The notes: generated from the letters alone by a model not told the origin. A stretch of DNA of 64,000 nt from Alkalihalobacillus sp. LMS39 (GCF_022812285.1 NZ_CP093300.1:2604001-2668000), one strand, 5' to 3'; shown: positions 35,437 through 44,507, counted from the stretch's first letter. Numbers and translations are program-made.

Positions 35437-36492
35437 TTAATTTATCACTCGTTTAGCAAACACATAATTGCGGCTCCAATAACGATTCTGCATGACGTTC
35501 GTGACAATATGAACACCTCTAGATGAAGAAGCATGAATCATATTCCCATTGCCCATATATATCCCAACATGACCAATACGTCCATCAGAATAGAGTTCTG
35601 AATCTGTGAAAAATAATAAATCTCCCGCTTCTAGGTTCGTCACAGGAATTCCTATACTTGCTTGCTGACGGGAATTTCTTGGTATTGTAATTCCATGTTG
35701 CGCAAACACAAATTGAGTATAAGAAGAACAGTCAAAAAGTCTTGGTGCTTCCGCTAATGTTGCTCCAAACTTATATCCGGCACCTATATATTTCTGTGCT
35801 TCATTGATAATATTAGTTTGTAATTGAGCTCGTGGTGTAGCAGGAGGATTAGGCACCGGATTCCGATCTCTTACAGGTTCCTCTTCCCGTGTTTGAGCAC
35901 GTCCTGGTAACACTAGTAATTGACCTGGTCTGATAATATCTGTCGTTAAATTATTTGCTTCTCGTAACGCTGCTACCGTTGTATGGTGAGCTTGAGCAAT
36001 GAACCAGAGAGAATCACCAGGCTGAACTTTATAATGACTTGCTGGCTTTCGAACTTGAATCGAACCATTTTCCGCTCTAAAAGTGATATTTGCGTTGAAA
36101 ATGGCACTCGCTGCATCTAAAGAAACATATGCCGTTTCATTTATCCAACGTGGAGCTGGAATATTTAAAAACTCATCCCCTCTCCTTGCTCTTGTGCCTC
36201 CCATTGTAATTCGAACGGTTGTTGACCCATCTGTTGTCTGGTATGTTTTTGTCGCTGACTCAAATTGAATATGTTTGTAACCTAGGATATTGGCAATATC
36301 AACAAAGGGTAGAAAATAAACGCCATCAATTCGAATCGGGTTGATTCCGTTCACCATTGTCCCATTAATCGCTACTCCAGCATTTGGTACCCTTTCTACT
36401 GGTGCTGCCTTTACATTTGCCAAATGTAAACCCGAAAAAAGCAACGTAAACATCAACATAGAAATCGCAATTTTTTTCGTTTTTGTAATCAT
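35437..36492 (-). CDS. Secreted cell-wall hydrolase: copper-amine-oxidase-like domain, LysM, NlpC/P60
   Basis: 351 residues with a signal peptide (about 1-29). Residues 35-148 look like the copper amine oxidase N-terminal-like domain that Bacillus wall proteins often carry (INGTMVNGINPIRIDGVYFLP). A LysM domain follows (153-197), then a Pro/Arg linker, then NlpC/P60 (225-351) with catalytic C255 (FDCSSYTQ), H308 (GHVGIY) and H320. It would cleave D-Glu-diaminopimelate bonds of peptidoglycan. AAGGAG precedes ATG 36492. Confidence 0.9.
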   Translation of the reverse strand: MITKTKKIAISMLMFTLLFSGLHLANVKAAPVERVPNAGVAINGTMVNGINPIRIDGVYFLPFVDIANILGYKHIQFESATKTYQTTDGSTTVRITMGGTRARRGDEFLNIPAPRWINETAYVSLDAASAIFNANITFRAENGSIQVRKPASHYKVQPGDSLWFIAQAHHTTVAALREANNLTTDIIRPGQLLVLPGRAQTREEEPVRDRNPVPNPPATPRAQLQTNIINEAQKYIGAGYKFGATLAEAPRLFDCSSYTQFVFAQHGITIPRNSRQQASIGIPVTNLEAGDLLFFTDSELYSDGRIGHVGIYMGNGNMIHASSSRGVHIVTNVMQNRYWSRNYVFAKRVIN

Positions 36493-36636
36493 TGTTTTCT
36501 CCTTTTCTTCTTCTTTTCAATTGGCTTTTTCCAACTTTGATATTGCCTACACCGGAAAAAGCATGCCAATTCTATCCGTAGGTTTTGTTTCAAACTAAAT
36601 TTTATTCTTGAAAAAAAACAACAAATGCAAAAAAAA

Positions 36637-36673
36637 AACGGATTCCATGTTCGACTAAGAACATAAATCCGTT
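36637..36673 (-). terminator. Terminator of tlp
   Basis: CGGAT...CATGTTC pairs with GAACAT...ATCCG, followed on the minus strand by a long T run (A run at 36611-36638 on the plus strand). Confidence 0.75.
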
Positions 36674-36686
36674 TCTCATATTATTG

Positions 36687-36911
36687 TTATCTGTCATGAG
36701 CCTCATCTTTTATTTCAGCTCTCATCGCTTGAATCGAATCTTCGCGACGAGCGTTTTTCGCCTCGATGTTTTGACGCTCTTGGTCAGAATCAGTGTATTT
36801 TAACGTTTCCTCTGATTCCTCAATATTTTCTATCGTGTTTTGAACCATTTCTTGAAGTTTTTCCACATTATCACTTCTGTCATCTGGTTTCGGTTGTTGA
36901 TTTTGATTCAT
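36687..36911 (-). CDS. tlp: Small acid-soluble spore protein Tlp
   Basis: 74 residues, very polar and Glu/Asp-rich. The family blocks PDDRSDNVEKLQ, VQNTIENIEE and the C-terminal EIKDEAHDR match Tlp of Bacillus. Tlp is made in the forespore under sigma-G in Bacillus subtilis. Its presence shows that the host forms endospores. GGAGGG precedes ATG 36911. Its own terminator follows. Confidence 0.92.
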   Translation of the reverse strand: MNQNQQPKPDDRSDNVEKLQEMVQNTIENIEESEETLKYTDSDQERQNIEAKNARREDSIQAMRAEIKDEAHDR

Positions 36912-37004
36912 GATGTCATCCCTCCTTCCGACATTATTTTTTTCTCAAAGGGAAAAAAACATTCGTAAAGAAAGAAGACAACTTTTTTTACCATTCAAAT
37001 TCCA

Positions 37005-38198
37005 TTATTCATAACGAAGTGAATCAATCGGATCAAGCTTGGACGCTTTACTTGCCGGTAATAGACCAAAGATAATGCCAATGAACATGGAAAATAATAG
37101 TCCACCGATGATAACCGGTACAGAAACTAATGATGGCCAGCCAGCAAAAAACGAAACTAATGAGGAAACTCCAATCCCAAGCAATATTCCGATCATCCCA
37201 CCTATTAAAGTCAAAATGACCGATTCGACGAGAAATTGAAAAAGAATTTGTCCTCTTGTTGCACCTAATGCTTTTCTTATCCCGATTTCTCTCGTTCTTT
37301 CTGTGACAGATACAAGCATAATGTTCATCACACCAATTCCACCAACTAACAGAGAGATACCAGCGATACCACCAATAATCATTGTCATAATTCCCGTTAT
37401 GGAACCGATCATATCAGCTAATTCTTCATAATTCATCACTTGATAAGCATCTTCTTTATTATTTGTTCGGTTTAACATTTCTGCTGCTTTTTCACCGACG
37501 ACTTGTAAATTTTCATGATGATTTGCTTGTAAAGTAAGCTGACTCACATCACTCTTCATAAATATTGCTCTCCATGTCGACCATGGTAAAAATACTTCAT
37601 TTGAACCAAAAGCAAACATCCCAGAAGGAGGTTCAAGTACACCTATCACCTCAACTGGTTGCTGACCAATTCGAATAATCTCACCTACCGCACTTTCTTC
37701 ATCCGGAAATAATTCTTCTTCTACAGTTTTTGAAATGATTGCTGTTCTTCTAGCTCCAAAAAAATCAGCTTGTGTAAAAGAAACACCTTCTGCCAATTCA
37801 AAAGAATACACTTGTAAATAGCCTTCATTTACACCAGTGACCCGAGCATCAAATGATTCGGTCCTGTATCGTACAGGGCTTAATTCATAACTTGATGTAA
37901 CCACATTTTTCACTTCAGGAATATCTTGCAAGTTTTTAATATCTTCTAATGTAAATACAGAACTATAAGAAAAATTAGGATCCATCATATCGTCATCAGT
38001 CGGAACATAAAAGACTTCGATCGTATTATCTTCTCCAGCGAGCTCCGCCGTTAACATCGCTTCTCCACCTTGTCCGATAGCCACGACGATAATGACAGCA
38101 GCAACACCAATAATAACCCCTAGCATCGTTAATACTGACCGCATTTTATGAGCTTTAATGGACTGTAATGCCATAAAAATATTTTCGAGTATACTCAT
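37005..38198 (-). CDS. yknZ: MacB/FtsX-type ABC permease YknZ
   Basis: 397 residues. An N-terminal membrane helix (with MLGVIIGVAAVIIVVA), a large extracellular MacB_PCD domain (about 50-240) and three C-terminal helices in an FtsX domain are visible. The segment TERTREIGIRKALGATRGQI is the FtsX coupling loop. It is the last gene of the yknWXYZ operon and overlaps yknY by 4 bp. In Bacillus subtilis the complex protects against the SdpC killing peptide; the same substrate is not proven here. Confidence 0.9.
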   Translation of the reverse strand: MSILENIFMALQSIKAHKMRSVLTMLGVIIGVAAVIIVVAIGQGGEAMLTAELAGEDNTIEVFYVPTDDDMMDPNFSYSSVFTLEDIKNLQDIPEVKNVVTSSYELSPVRYRTESFDARVTGVNEGYLQVYSFELAEGVSFTQADFFGARRTAIISKTVEEELFPDEESAVGEIIRIGQQPVEVIGVLEPPSGMFAFGSNEVFLPWSTWRAIFMKSDVSQLTLQANHHENLQVVGEKAAEMLNRTNNKEDAYQVMNYEELADMIGSITGIMTMIIGGIAGISLLVGGIGVMNIMLVSVTERTREIGIRKALGATRGQILFQFLVESVILTLIGGMIGILLGIGVSSLVSFFAGWPSLVSVPVIIGGLLFSMFIGIIFGLLPASKASKLDPIDSLRYE

Positions 38199-38884
38199 AT
38201 CGATAACCCTTGCCCATTTTTTTGTTCAACAATAACACCATCACGAACGACAATCGTTGATTTTGTATAGTCAGCAACTTCCTGTTCATGCGTAACGATT
38301 AATATCGTTGTACCTTCCTCATTTAGTTGCGTCAATAAATCCATAATTTGCGCGCTCGTTTTCGTATCTAAAGCCCCTGTTGGTTCATCAGCTAAAATCA
38401 TACTCGGCTTATTCACTAACGCTCTTGCTATGGCTACTCGTTGTTTTTGTCCACCAGATAAAGCATTTGGAAGATGATGGACTCGGTCTTGCAATCCAAC
38501 TTTTTCTAAAGCTTCTAACACTCTTTCTTGACGTTCTGCTTTTTTTACACCAGCATAAACCATTGGTAGTTCAACATTTTTGAGTGCGGTTAATCGTGGC
38601 AATAATTGAAATTGTTGAAACACAAACCCAATCGATTGATTTCGAATTTTAGATAATTGAAATTCATTATATGATGTTATATTTTCTCCATCTAATTCAT
38701 AAGTGCCTGATGTTGCTCGATCCAAACACCCAATTATATTCATTAACGTTGATTTCCCCGACCCCGATGGTCCCATAATGGCTAAGAAATCACCATGATT
38801 GACTTGTAATGAAATATCCTTCAATACTGGAACATCCTGTACTCCTAATTTATACATTTTCGTAATCGATTGAAGTTTAATCAT
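38195..38884 (-). CDS. yknY: ABC transporter ATP-binding protein YknY
   Basis: 229 residues of the LolD/MacB class: Walker A GPSGSGKST, Q-loop, signature LSGGQKQR, Walker B MILADEPTGALD and the H-loop His. It overlaps the adaptor gene yknX by 8 bp and yknZ by 4 bp, so expression is tightly coupled. Confidence 0.92.
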   Translation of the reverse strand: MIKLQSITKMYKLGVQDVPVLKDISLQVNHGDFLAIMGPSGSGKSTLMNIIGCLDRATSGTYELDGENITSYNEFQLSKIRNQSIGFVFQQFQLLPRLTALKNVELPMVYAGVKKAERQERVLEALEKVGLQDRVHHLPNALSGGQKQRVAIARALVNKPSMILADEPTGALDTKTSAQIMDLLTQLNEEGTTILIVTHEQEVADYTKSTIVVRDGVIVEQKNGQGLSI

Positions 38885-40001
38885 GAAGACTCACTTCCAT
38901 TCCATCAACAAGTCGATTTGTTGGATTAACTACAACTTGTTCTTCTTCGGATAAGCCATTTACTTCCATTCGGTTTCCATCGGCAATCCCTAACGTAACA
39001 GGTGCTTTTCTAATAATGCCATTCTCATAAACATACACATAATCTTCTCCATCTTCTTGTACAATGGCGGACATATCAATCGTTACTGCTTCCTTTTCTT
39101 CCATGACAACTTGCATAATCATTTGCATACCAGGCTTTAATAGTGAAACAGGTCCTTCTTCAATGGCAACTTGAAATGGATATTGAACAGCCGTTCCCCC
39201 ATCTAGCGGTTCAGAAGACTTCGGAAAATATGAAACTGAATCAATAACACCACTCCAACTCTCCTCAATGATCGCATCAGAAGATATATTGACACGTAAT
39301 CCTTCTTTGACTTGGACGGAATCGTATTCTGAAAGATGTCCTGTAATCACGACACTATTTTTATTTGCAATATGTACGATCGTTTCATTACCTTCGAAAG
39401 CTGAAACAGATGCCGATTCATTAATCGACAACACTGTTCCTTCTCCCGTACTCGTAACAATATGGTCTTCTTCACTCTCTTCAAGCGCTTCTTTTTGAAG
39501 AAGAATTTGTCGCAAGTCTAAATTAGCCATTCGTCGTTCTAGTATTAATTGGTCTTCTTCTGCTCGAATTGCTTTTTCTGCTTCTTCTTTTCCAACTTCT
39601 TTTTCAAGTTCTTTTTTTCGTTCTTTTACAGCCTCTAACTGTTTCTCCACTTGATTGATACGAAGATAACCAGATTCAACCTGAATATTGATTTGTTCAA
39701 GTTCATACCCATATTGAGTATTGGGAAATTCAACTAACGGTGTTCCTTCTTCAACAGTCTCATCCACATCGACTAGCACTTTATAATCGCTTCCTTTTTC
39801 AGGTGAAAAAGAGACAATTTGTTGATGCTCCAACTCTACCGTACCTGGGATCATCACTTCAGAAGAAATAGTTTGCAATTTCGGCGATTCGACTTCAACG
39901 CTGACAGCTTGGTCTGCTAACGAACGGTACACACCAAAGAATGTCAGCGTTGAAATTAACACAATAACACCAACGATGATCCCGATTTTCTTTTTATTCA
40001 T
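38877..40001 (-). CDS. yknX: Membrane-fusion adaptor protein YknX
   Basis: 374 residues. One N-terminal membrane helix (about 5-26) is followed by a beta-barrel/lipoyl half, a long Glu/Lys-rich coiled coil (about 105-185), the second lipoyl half and a C-terminal RND-adaptor domain. Adaptors of this type link a MacB-like ABC transporter to its substrate outside the membrane. It begins 3 bp after yknW ends. Confidence 0.9.
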   Translation of the reverse strand: MNKKKIGIIVGVIVLISTLTFFGVYRSLADQAVSVEVESPKLQTISSEVMIPGTVELEHQQIVSFSPEKGSDYKVLVDVDETVEEGTPLVEFPNTQYGYELEQINIQVESGYLRINQVEKQLEAVKERKKELEKEVGKEEAEKAIRAEEDQLILERRMANLDLRQILLQKEALEESEEDHIVTSTGEGTVLSINESASVSAFEGNETIVHIANKNSVVITGHLSEYDSVQVKEGLRVNISSDAIIEESWSGVIDSVSYFPKSSEPLDGGTAVQYPFQVAIEEGPVSLLKPGMQMIMQVVMEEKEAVTIDMSAIVQEDGEDYVYVYENGIIRKAPVTLGIADGNRMEVNGLSEEEQVVVNPTNRLVDGMEVSLHD

Positions 40002-40004
40002 ATG

Positions 40005-40691
40005 TTAAAACATACCTCCCCCAACAGTCACAAGTGCAGCACTAAGTAAAAGCGGAATGAGTGTAAATGCAATCGCAATTGACCAAGCAAGAGCACCATT
40101 AAAATTAGCTGTACGTTTTAACCCAATCGCCGTTAAAATAATACCCCAAATCGTAAACACTTCTATTCCACTTAATAAAACACCTAAAGCTCCTTCTATT
40201 TGGAGAACTGTACTAAGACTTGTCACGATTTGCTCAGGGTTCATACCAAACATAGTGGCAATGATTGAATTAAATAAAACTCCTAACCCAGCTACGAACA
40301 TAATAAATAGATTCATAGAAACAAAATGAGCAAACCCCGCTTCACTATGAACGATTTTCCCAACAATCCATAATAAAAATGAGACAATTAACGTTCCGAC
40401 AATAGGCACAGCCAATATTCCAACAAACATAATAGCTCTAATAAAAGGCTCCATTTGCAACAAAAGGTCTAGCTCTTCGGCTGGAGCATCAGGAATTAAT
40501 AATCTGAAATCCGTACCAATTGCCGCAATGGCACCTGCAATTCCATAAAGGAAAAATACAATAATAAAAGGTACTAGTATTTTCGGTTGATGCTTAATTC
40601 TTGTAAACTGTTCCCCAGGGTTTACAATAACACCAAAAATCGATGGTTTCTGACCTTCCTCTACAGGTTGATGAGACTGATGTTCTGACAT
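40005..40691 (-). CDS. yknW: Yip1-domain membrane protein YknW
   Basis: 228 residues with five membrane segments in a Yip1 arrangement and a short polar N-terminus (PGEQFTRIKHQPK). It is the first gene of yknWXYZ, in the same order as in Bacillus subtilis, where YknW helps the transporter assemble. ATG 40691 follows AGGAGG. Confidence 0.9.
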   Translation of the reverse strand: MSEHQSHQPVEEGQKPSIFGVIVNPGEQFTRIKHQPKILVPFIIVFFLYGIAGAIAAIGTDFRLLIPDAPAEELDLLLQMEPFIRAIMFVGILAVPIVGTLIVSFLLWIVGKIVHSEAGFAHFVSMNLFIMFVAGLGVLFNSIIATMFGMNPEQIVTSLSTVLQIEGALGVLLSGIEVFTIWGIILTAIGLKRTANFNGALAWSIAIAFTLIPLLLSAALVTVGGGMF

Positions 40692-40765
40692 ATAATTTCT
40701 CCTCCTAGATTTACCATTTTTCTTCTACTTGATTATATACGATTATGAAATGAATAGGTTTCAAA

Positions 40766-41647
40766 TTACCTCCATTTATGTAATTGTTTTAAAAATAGTT
40801 GTACGGCTTTATTTTCAAGCATCACTGGAGAATAAATATAAGAAAACTTCCTTTGAAACTTTGCTTGATTAAAATCAATTTTGACTAAACTACCATTTTC
40901 GATTTCTTTGTTTACAACACAATTGGATAAGAAGGTAAGTCCAACCCCATTCATGACAGCCTCTTTCACACCATGATTACTACTAATCGTTAATAACGAG
41001 TCAACCTTTACCCCATTTGAACGGATGACATGCTCCATAAATTCTCTTGTTCCCGACCCTTTTTCCCGAAGTACCCATGTTTCTTCTTGTAATTGTTCAA
41101 TCGTAATATTTTTCTTTTTCGCTAACGGATGAGAAGGATGACAGACAATTCCAAGTTCATCTTCCATAAACGGTTCAATATGAATTTCTTTATCACTTGT
41201 TTGTCCTTCAATTAATCCAATATCAACTTGAAACATTCGTACTTGCGCTACTACTTCTTCCGTATTGCCAATTACGATATTGAGCTGAAGTTTAGGAAAC
41301 TCTTTATGTAATGTAGCTGCAATGGCAGGCAATATATACTCCCCAATTGTAAAGCTTGCGCCGATTTTTAATTCTCCTTGGACTTCATGATGATACTCAG
41401 CGATCTCTCGTTTCATTTGTTCATATATACTTATCATTTGTTTTGCTCGTTCATACACAATTTTTCCAGACGGTGTGACACTTACTTTTTTTGGTGTGCG
41501 AATAAATAACGTCGTTTGAAATTCTTCTTCTAAATTTTTTATATGTAAACTTACACTAGGTTGTGATATTCGTAATTGTTGTGCGGCTTTTGTAAAATGC
41601 TGCAATTCCACAACAGTTACAAAAGTGTTTAACGCATCATAATGCAT
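40766..41647 (-). CDS. LysR-family transcriptional regulator (CysL/YwfK-like)
   Basis: 293 residues. The N-terminal winged helix-turn-helix (ALNTFVTVVELQHFTKAAQQL, ISQPSVSLHIKNLEEE) and the C-terminal substrate-binding domain are complete. The frame is open from 41704, but AGGTG precedes ATG 41647, giving the standard start MHYDALNTF. It diverges from a YeiH-type transporter, a common arrangement in which the regulator controls that neighbour. An inverted repeat in the 115-bp gap is a candidate operator. Bacillus subtilis CysL acts in sulfite reduction; similarity suggests but does not prove this role. Confidence 0.85.
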   Translation of the reverse strand: MHYDALNTFVTVVELQHFTKAAQQLRISQPSVSLHIKNLEEEFQTTLFIRTPKKVSVTPSGKIVYERAKQMISIYEQMKREIAEYHHEVQGELKIGASFTIGEYILPAIAATLHKEFPKLQLNIVIGNTEEVVAQVRMFQVDIGLIEGQTSDKEIHIEPFMEDELGIVCHPSHPLAKKKNITIEQLQEETWVLREKGSGTREFMEHVIRSNGVKVDSLLTISSNHGVKEAVMNGVGLTFLSNCVVNKEIENGSLVKIDFNQAKFQRKFSYIYSPVMLENKAVQLFLKQLHKWR

Positions 41648-41674
41648 GTTGTCACCTCTATAATTAGTTTTTTT

Positions 41675-41690
41675 AATGATAACAATCATT
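41675..41690. promoter_or_regulatory. Candidate LysR operator between the divergent genes
   Basis: AATGAT-AACA-ATCATT is a perfect 6-bp inverted repeat with a 4-bp spacer in the middle of the divergent region, 28 bp upstream of the LysR start. It contains a T-N11-A pattern, as in LysR boxes. Confidence 0.4.
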
Positions 41691-41762
41691 ATAATATATT
41701 TCACTAATGACTTATAGTTAGATAAAGTAGAATTATTCTAAACTGTAGGATGTGTTCTGCTT

Positions 41763-42767
41763 ATGTTTTCAACGAAAGTATATATGAAGATGACCTTAAT
41801 CATTATTTCTATCAGTACCATTGCTTTCTTTTTAGCAAAGTTGCCTGTTTTTTCAATTATCGGGATGTTAGTAATAGCACTTTTATTAGGAATGTTCTAT
41901 CGAAACGTCAATATGATATCGACCGAACGATTTCAAGTCGTTTCAAAGCTAACGAAATGCTTTTTACAAATAGGAATCGTATTTCTAGGAGTCCGAATTA
42001 ACATAATGGATATTTTTGCCACAGGGAAACTGCTGTTCATCCTAGCCACTTTTTATGTTTTGATAAGCTTAGGGTTCGTTTATATATTGGCTAGACTTTT
42101 CCACATTAACAAAGCCTTAAGTATTTTAACCGCTTGCGGGACTGCGATTTGCGGGGCAGCAGCAGTCATGGCTGTTGCCCCACAAATTAAAGCGAAACAT
42201 GAAGATATCGCCATTAGTGCAGCAACCGTTGCCCTTGTAGGTACTTTTTTCTCAGTTATTTATACTGTTCTTTACTCACTATTCCCCATCCCTTCTTCTT
42301 TATTTGCTGTTTTTTCGGGAATCACATTACATGAAGTCGCACATGTACTTGCAGCAGCAGCACCTGCTGGTCCAGAAGCAAGTGATATCGCCATCGTGAC
42401 AAAACTGACAAGGGTGTTATTTTTAATCCCAGTTACATTTATTATCGCTTTTTTCTATTTTCGTTCGAAAAAAGCAACAACAAACTCAACATTTTACTGG
42501 AAGCCTCCATTCCCTTGGTTTATTTTTGGTTTTTTATTCATGAGTATCCTGCACACAGTTGGTGTATTACCATCTGGATTAATTCCAATATTTACGTCGC
42601 TTTCCTCGTTATTTATTGCATTTGCAATGGCTGGGTTAGGCTTATCGATTCAAAGTAAAACCGTGCTCCATTCTGGAAAACAAATTATGCTCGTTGCTTT
42701 GATTAGTTCCACTTTATTATGTGTAGGAAGCTTTATTTTTCTATTTTTCTTCCATGCTAATTTCTGA
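41763..42767 (+). CDS. YeiH-type membrane protein (UPF0324, putative sulfate exporter family)
   Basis: 334 residues with about ten membrane segments. Family blocks are present: VFLGVRINIMDI, TACGTAICGAAAVMAVAP, GTFFSVIYTVLY and GITLHEVAHVLAAAAPAG. The substrate of this family is not firmly known; the sulfate-export label comes from gene context in other species. ATG 41763 has a modest AGGATG site upstream. It is divergent from the LysR gene and is followed 60 bp later by an acyl-CoA dehydrogenase homologue. Confidence 0.85.
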   Translation: MFSTKVYMKMTLIIISISTIAFFLAKLPVFSIIGMLVIALLLGMFYRNVNMISTERFQVVSKLTKCFLQIGIVFLGVRINIMDIFATGKLLFILATFYVLISLGFVYILARLFHINKALSILTACGTAICGAAAVMAVAPQIKAKHEDIAISAATVALVGTFFSVIYTVLYSLFPIPSSLFAVFSGITLHEVAHVLAAAAPAGPEASDIAIVTKLTRVLFLIPVTFIIAFFYFRSKKATTNSTFYWKPPFPWFIFGFLFMSILHTVGVLPSGLIPIFTSLSSLFIAFAMAGLGLSIQSKTVLHSGKQIMLVALISSTLLCVGSFIFLFFFHANF

Positions 42768-42827
42768 TGTGTTCTTTATTATTTTTGATATACTATAAAG
42801 CAAATCAATGCGTAAGGTGGGGACTAC

Positions 42828-43961
42828 ATGTTTGCTAGAAATGACCGAGAAAGGTTTAAATTAGATTCTATGATAAAAATATCTGAACAATTTCTGACAC
42901 AAAATGATGTGTCAACGACGAAGCTATTCGCATATGACAACATAAAATATTTACAAAAAAATAGATATACTTCTTTAACATTGCCTTCAAAATGGGGTGG
43001 TGAAGAAGCTGATCTTTATCAGTTCTTACTCTTACAAGAACAACTGGCACAAGGATGTGGCTCGACTGCACTTTCAATCGGTTGGCATCTTGGCATTATT
43101 CTCGATATTCATGAAGAAAATCATTGGAATGAAGAAGTAGTAGATGAAGTGATGTCCGCTGTTAGCAACGGTGCCCTTTTAAATCGTGCCGCGAGTGAAG
43201 CGGCTACAGGAAGTCCAACTAGAGGAGGAAAGCCAGAAACAACGGCTGTTGAATTTGATGATTATTGGGTCATTAATGGAAGAAAAACATTTACAACAAT
43301 GGCTCCTGTCCTTGAGTATTTTCTCGTATCTGCAACTATCGAGGGGTCTGAAGACATTGGAGAGTTTTTAATTCAGCGTGATACTAAAGGAGTGATGATC
43401 GAAGAAACATGGGATAGCATTGCGATGCAAGGAACAGGCAGTGAAGATTTAGTGCTCCAAAATGTAAAAATTGAAAAAAAGTATTTCCTAGAATTTGTAA
43501 CTCCGAAAAGGAGAAAAAAAGCAAACGGGTGGTTACTTCATATTCCCGCTTGTTATCTTGGTATTGCACAAGCCGCTAAAAACTATGCGGTTCAATTTGC
43601 GAAATCCTATACACCAAACAGTCTTACACACCCGATTAGTGAACTGCCAAATATAAAACGATTAATCGGAGAAATGGAACTTGAAACAAAACAAGCGAGA
43701 CATCTTTTATATTCTGTTGCCCGGTTATTCATGGAAAGCGATAAGAAAGAAGTGCTCATTCCTGAGTTAGCTGCTGTTAAACACACGGCAACAAATGCCG
43801 CTCTTTCCATTGTTGATAAGGCGATGCGAATTGTCGGGGCAAGAAGTCTCTCACAACAAAATCCTTTGCAACAATATTACCGAGATGTAAGAGCTGGACT
43901 TCATAATCCACCAATGGATGATGCAACGATAAACCTTTTAGCTGAAGAAGCCATTAAATAA
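42828..43961 (+). CDS. Acyl-CoA dehydrogenase family protein (YdbM-like)
   Basis: 377 residues with the three-domain acyl-CoA dehydrogenase fold: an N-terminal helical part, a central beta-barrel (NGRKTFTTMAP, FAD-contacting) and a C-terminal helical bundle (KAMRIVGARSLSQQNPLQQYYRDVRAG). AAGGTGGGG precedes ATG 42828. The nearest Bacillus protein I recall is YdbM, controlled by the sulfur regulator CymR. With YeiH and a CysL-like regulator next to it, a role in organosulfur use (a flavin-dependent, SfnB/DszC-like reaction) is possible. This is inference; an ordinary fatty-acid role is not excluded. Confidence 0.82.
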   Translation: MFARNDRERFKLDSMIKISEQFLTQNDVSTTKLFAYDNIKYLQKNRYTSLTLPSKWGGEEADLYQFLLLQEQLAQGCGSTALSIGWHLGIILDIHEENHWNEEVVDEVMSAVSNGALLNRAASEAATGSPTRGGKPETTAVEFDDYWVINGRKTFTTMAPVLEYFLVSATIEGSEDIGEFLIQRDTKGVMIEETWDSIAMQGTGSEDLVLQNVKIEKKYFLEFVTPKRRKKANGWLLHIPACYLGIAQAAKNYAVQFAKSYTPNSLTHPISELPNIKRLIGEMELETKQARHLLYSVARLFMESDKKEVLIPELAAVKHTATNAALSIVDKAMRIVGARSLSQQNPLQQYYRDVRAGLHNPPMDDATINLLAEEAIK

Positions 43962-43990
43962 GAAAAACGCTGAGCGTCTTTTCGTAAAGA
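43962..43990. repeat. Truncated family B repeat
   Basis: AAGAAAAACGCTGAGCGTCTTTTCGT matches only the first 27 bp of family B. It directly follows the stop codon of the acyl-CoA dehydrogenase gene. Confidence 0.5.
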
Positions 43991-44028
43991 AAACGGAGTG
44001 AGGAAACCTACCTCACTCCGTCCTTTTT
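43991..44028. terminator. Bidirectional terminator
   Basis: ACGGAGTGAGG and CCTCACTCCGT form an 11-bp stem followed by CCTTTTTT on the plus strand. The stop codon of the small minus-strand ORF lies inside the right arm. Confidence 0.75.
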
Positions 44029-44150
44029 TGTTTCCTGGAAACCTGAAAGCCTGTACTGTCCTCCATGTACCCTTTATACTCAGGATCCATTTCTTCTCCA
44101 CAAGTTTCACAGGAAAGAATTGGTGGTGTCATCGGGTCGCCACCGTCCAT
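44013..44150 (-). CDS. Small Cys-rich ORF (45 residues), possibly the remnant of a zinc-ribbon protein
   Basis: ATG 44150 to TGA 44013. The peptide has one CxxC (SCETCGEE) and an acidic middle (MDPEYKGYMEDS). Its ATG overlaps, as TAATG, the stop of a second short frame (44150-44203) that carries CLVCHEKEKKPFDVVRDTD with another CxxC. Two CxxC pairs in neighbouring frames look either like two coupled tiny proteins or like a four-Cys zinc protein broken by a frameshift. The upstream frame has no good start (only GTG 44203), which favours decay. Confidence 0.35.
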   Translation of the reverse strand: MDGGDPMTPPILSCETCGEEMDPEYKGYMEDSTGFQVSRKQKRTE

Positions 44151-44228
44151 TAATCAGTATCTCTTACAACATCAAAAGGTTTCTTTTCCTTTTCATGACA
44201 CACTAAACAATCAAAGCTGATAGAATCC

Positions 44229-44382
44229 TTCTATTAGACACTTCTTCCCGGTTTTGCACTCGTTTTGTCCAATAGAAGCTTTCTATTAGACACTTCTTTC
44301 CGATTTTGTACTCGTTTTGTCTAATAGAACCTTCCTATTAGACACTTCTCTCCGATTTTACTATTGTTTTGTCCAATAGAAG
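44229..44382. repeat. Three tandem 52-bp hairpin repeats (family C)
   Basis: The units lie at 44229-44277, 44281-44329 and 44333-44382. Each begins TTCTATTAGACACTTCT and ends TGTCCAATAGAA or TGTCTAATAGAA, so each is itself a 12-bp inverted repeat around a 25-bp loop containing CCGATTTTG and CTCGTTTT. Sequence identity between units is about 85-90 % by eye. Confidence 0.8.
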
Positions 44383-44413
44383 CCTATCACACACAATTCA
44401 AACGCCCTCCGTT

Positions 44414-44507
44414 AAAGAAAAACTCGGGAGCATCTTTTCTTTTCAAACGAAGCGCGGAGCCTTCGCTGTTCTAGAATTAGCTTTCAAAACTTCACTGCTA
44501 GACCAAT
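44414..44507. repeat. Family B repeat, copy 3 (internal deletion)
   Basis: It starts AAAGAAAAACTCGGGAGCATCTTTTC, runs to GAAGCGCGGAGC, then jumps directly to CTTCGCTGTTCTAG and ends in CTTTCAAAACTTCACTGCTAGACCAA. The central hairpin region of copies 1 and 2 (about 70 bp) is absent. Confidence 0.65.

Noticed and set aside
41671-41695. Fur box in the LysR-YeiH gap.
   Set aside because: The inverted repeat has a 4-bp spacer and does not fit the 7-1-7 Fur arrangement; no iron genes are adjacent.
44229-44382. CRISPR array from the three tandem repeats.
   Set aside because: Units are directly abutting hairpins with no unique spacers, only three copies, and no cas genes are in the window.
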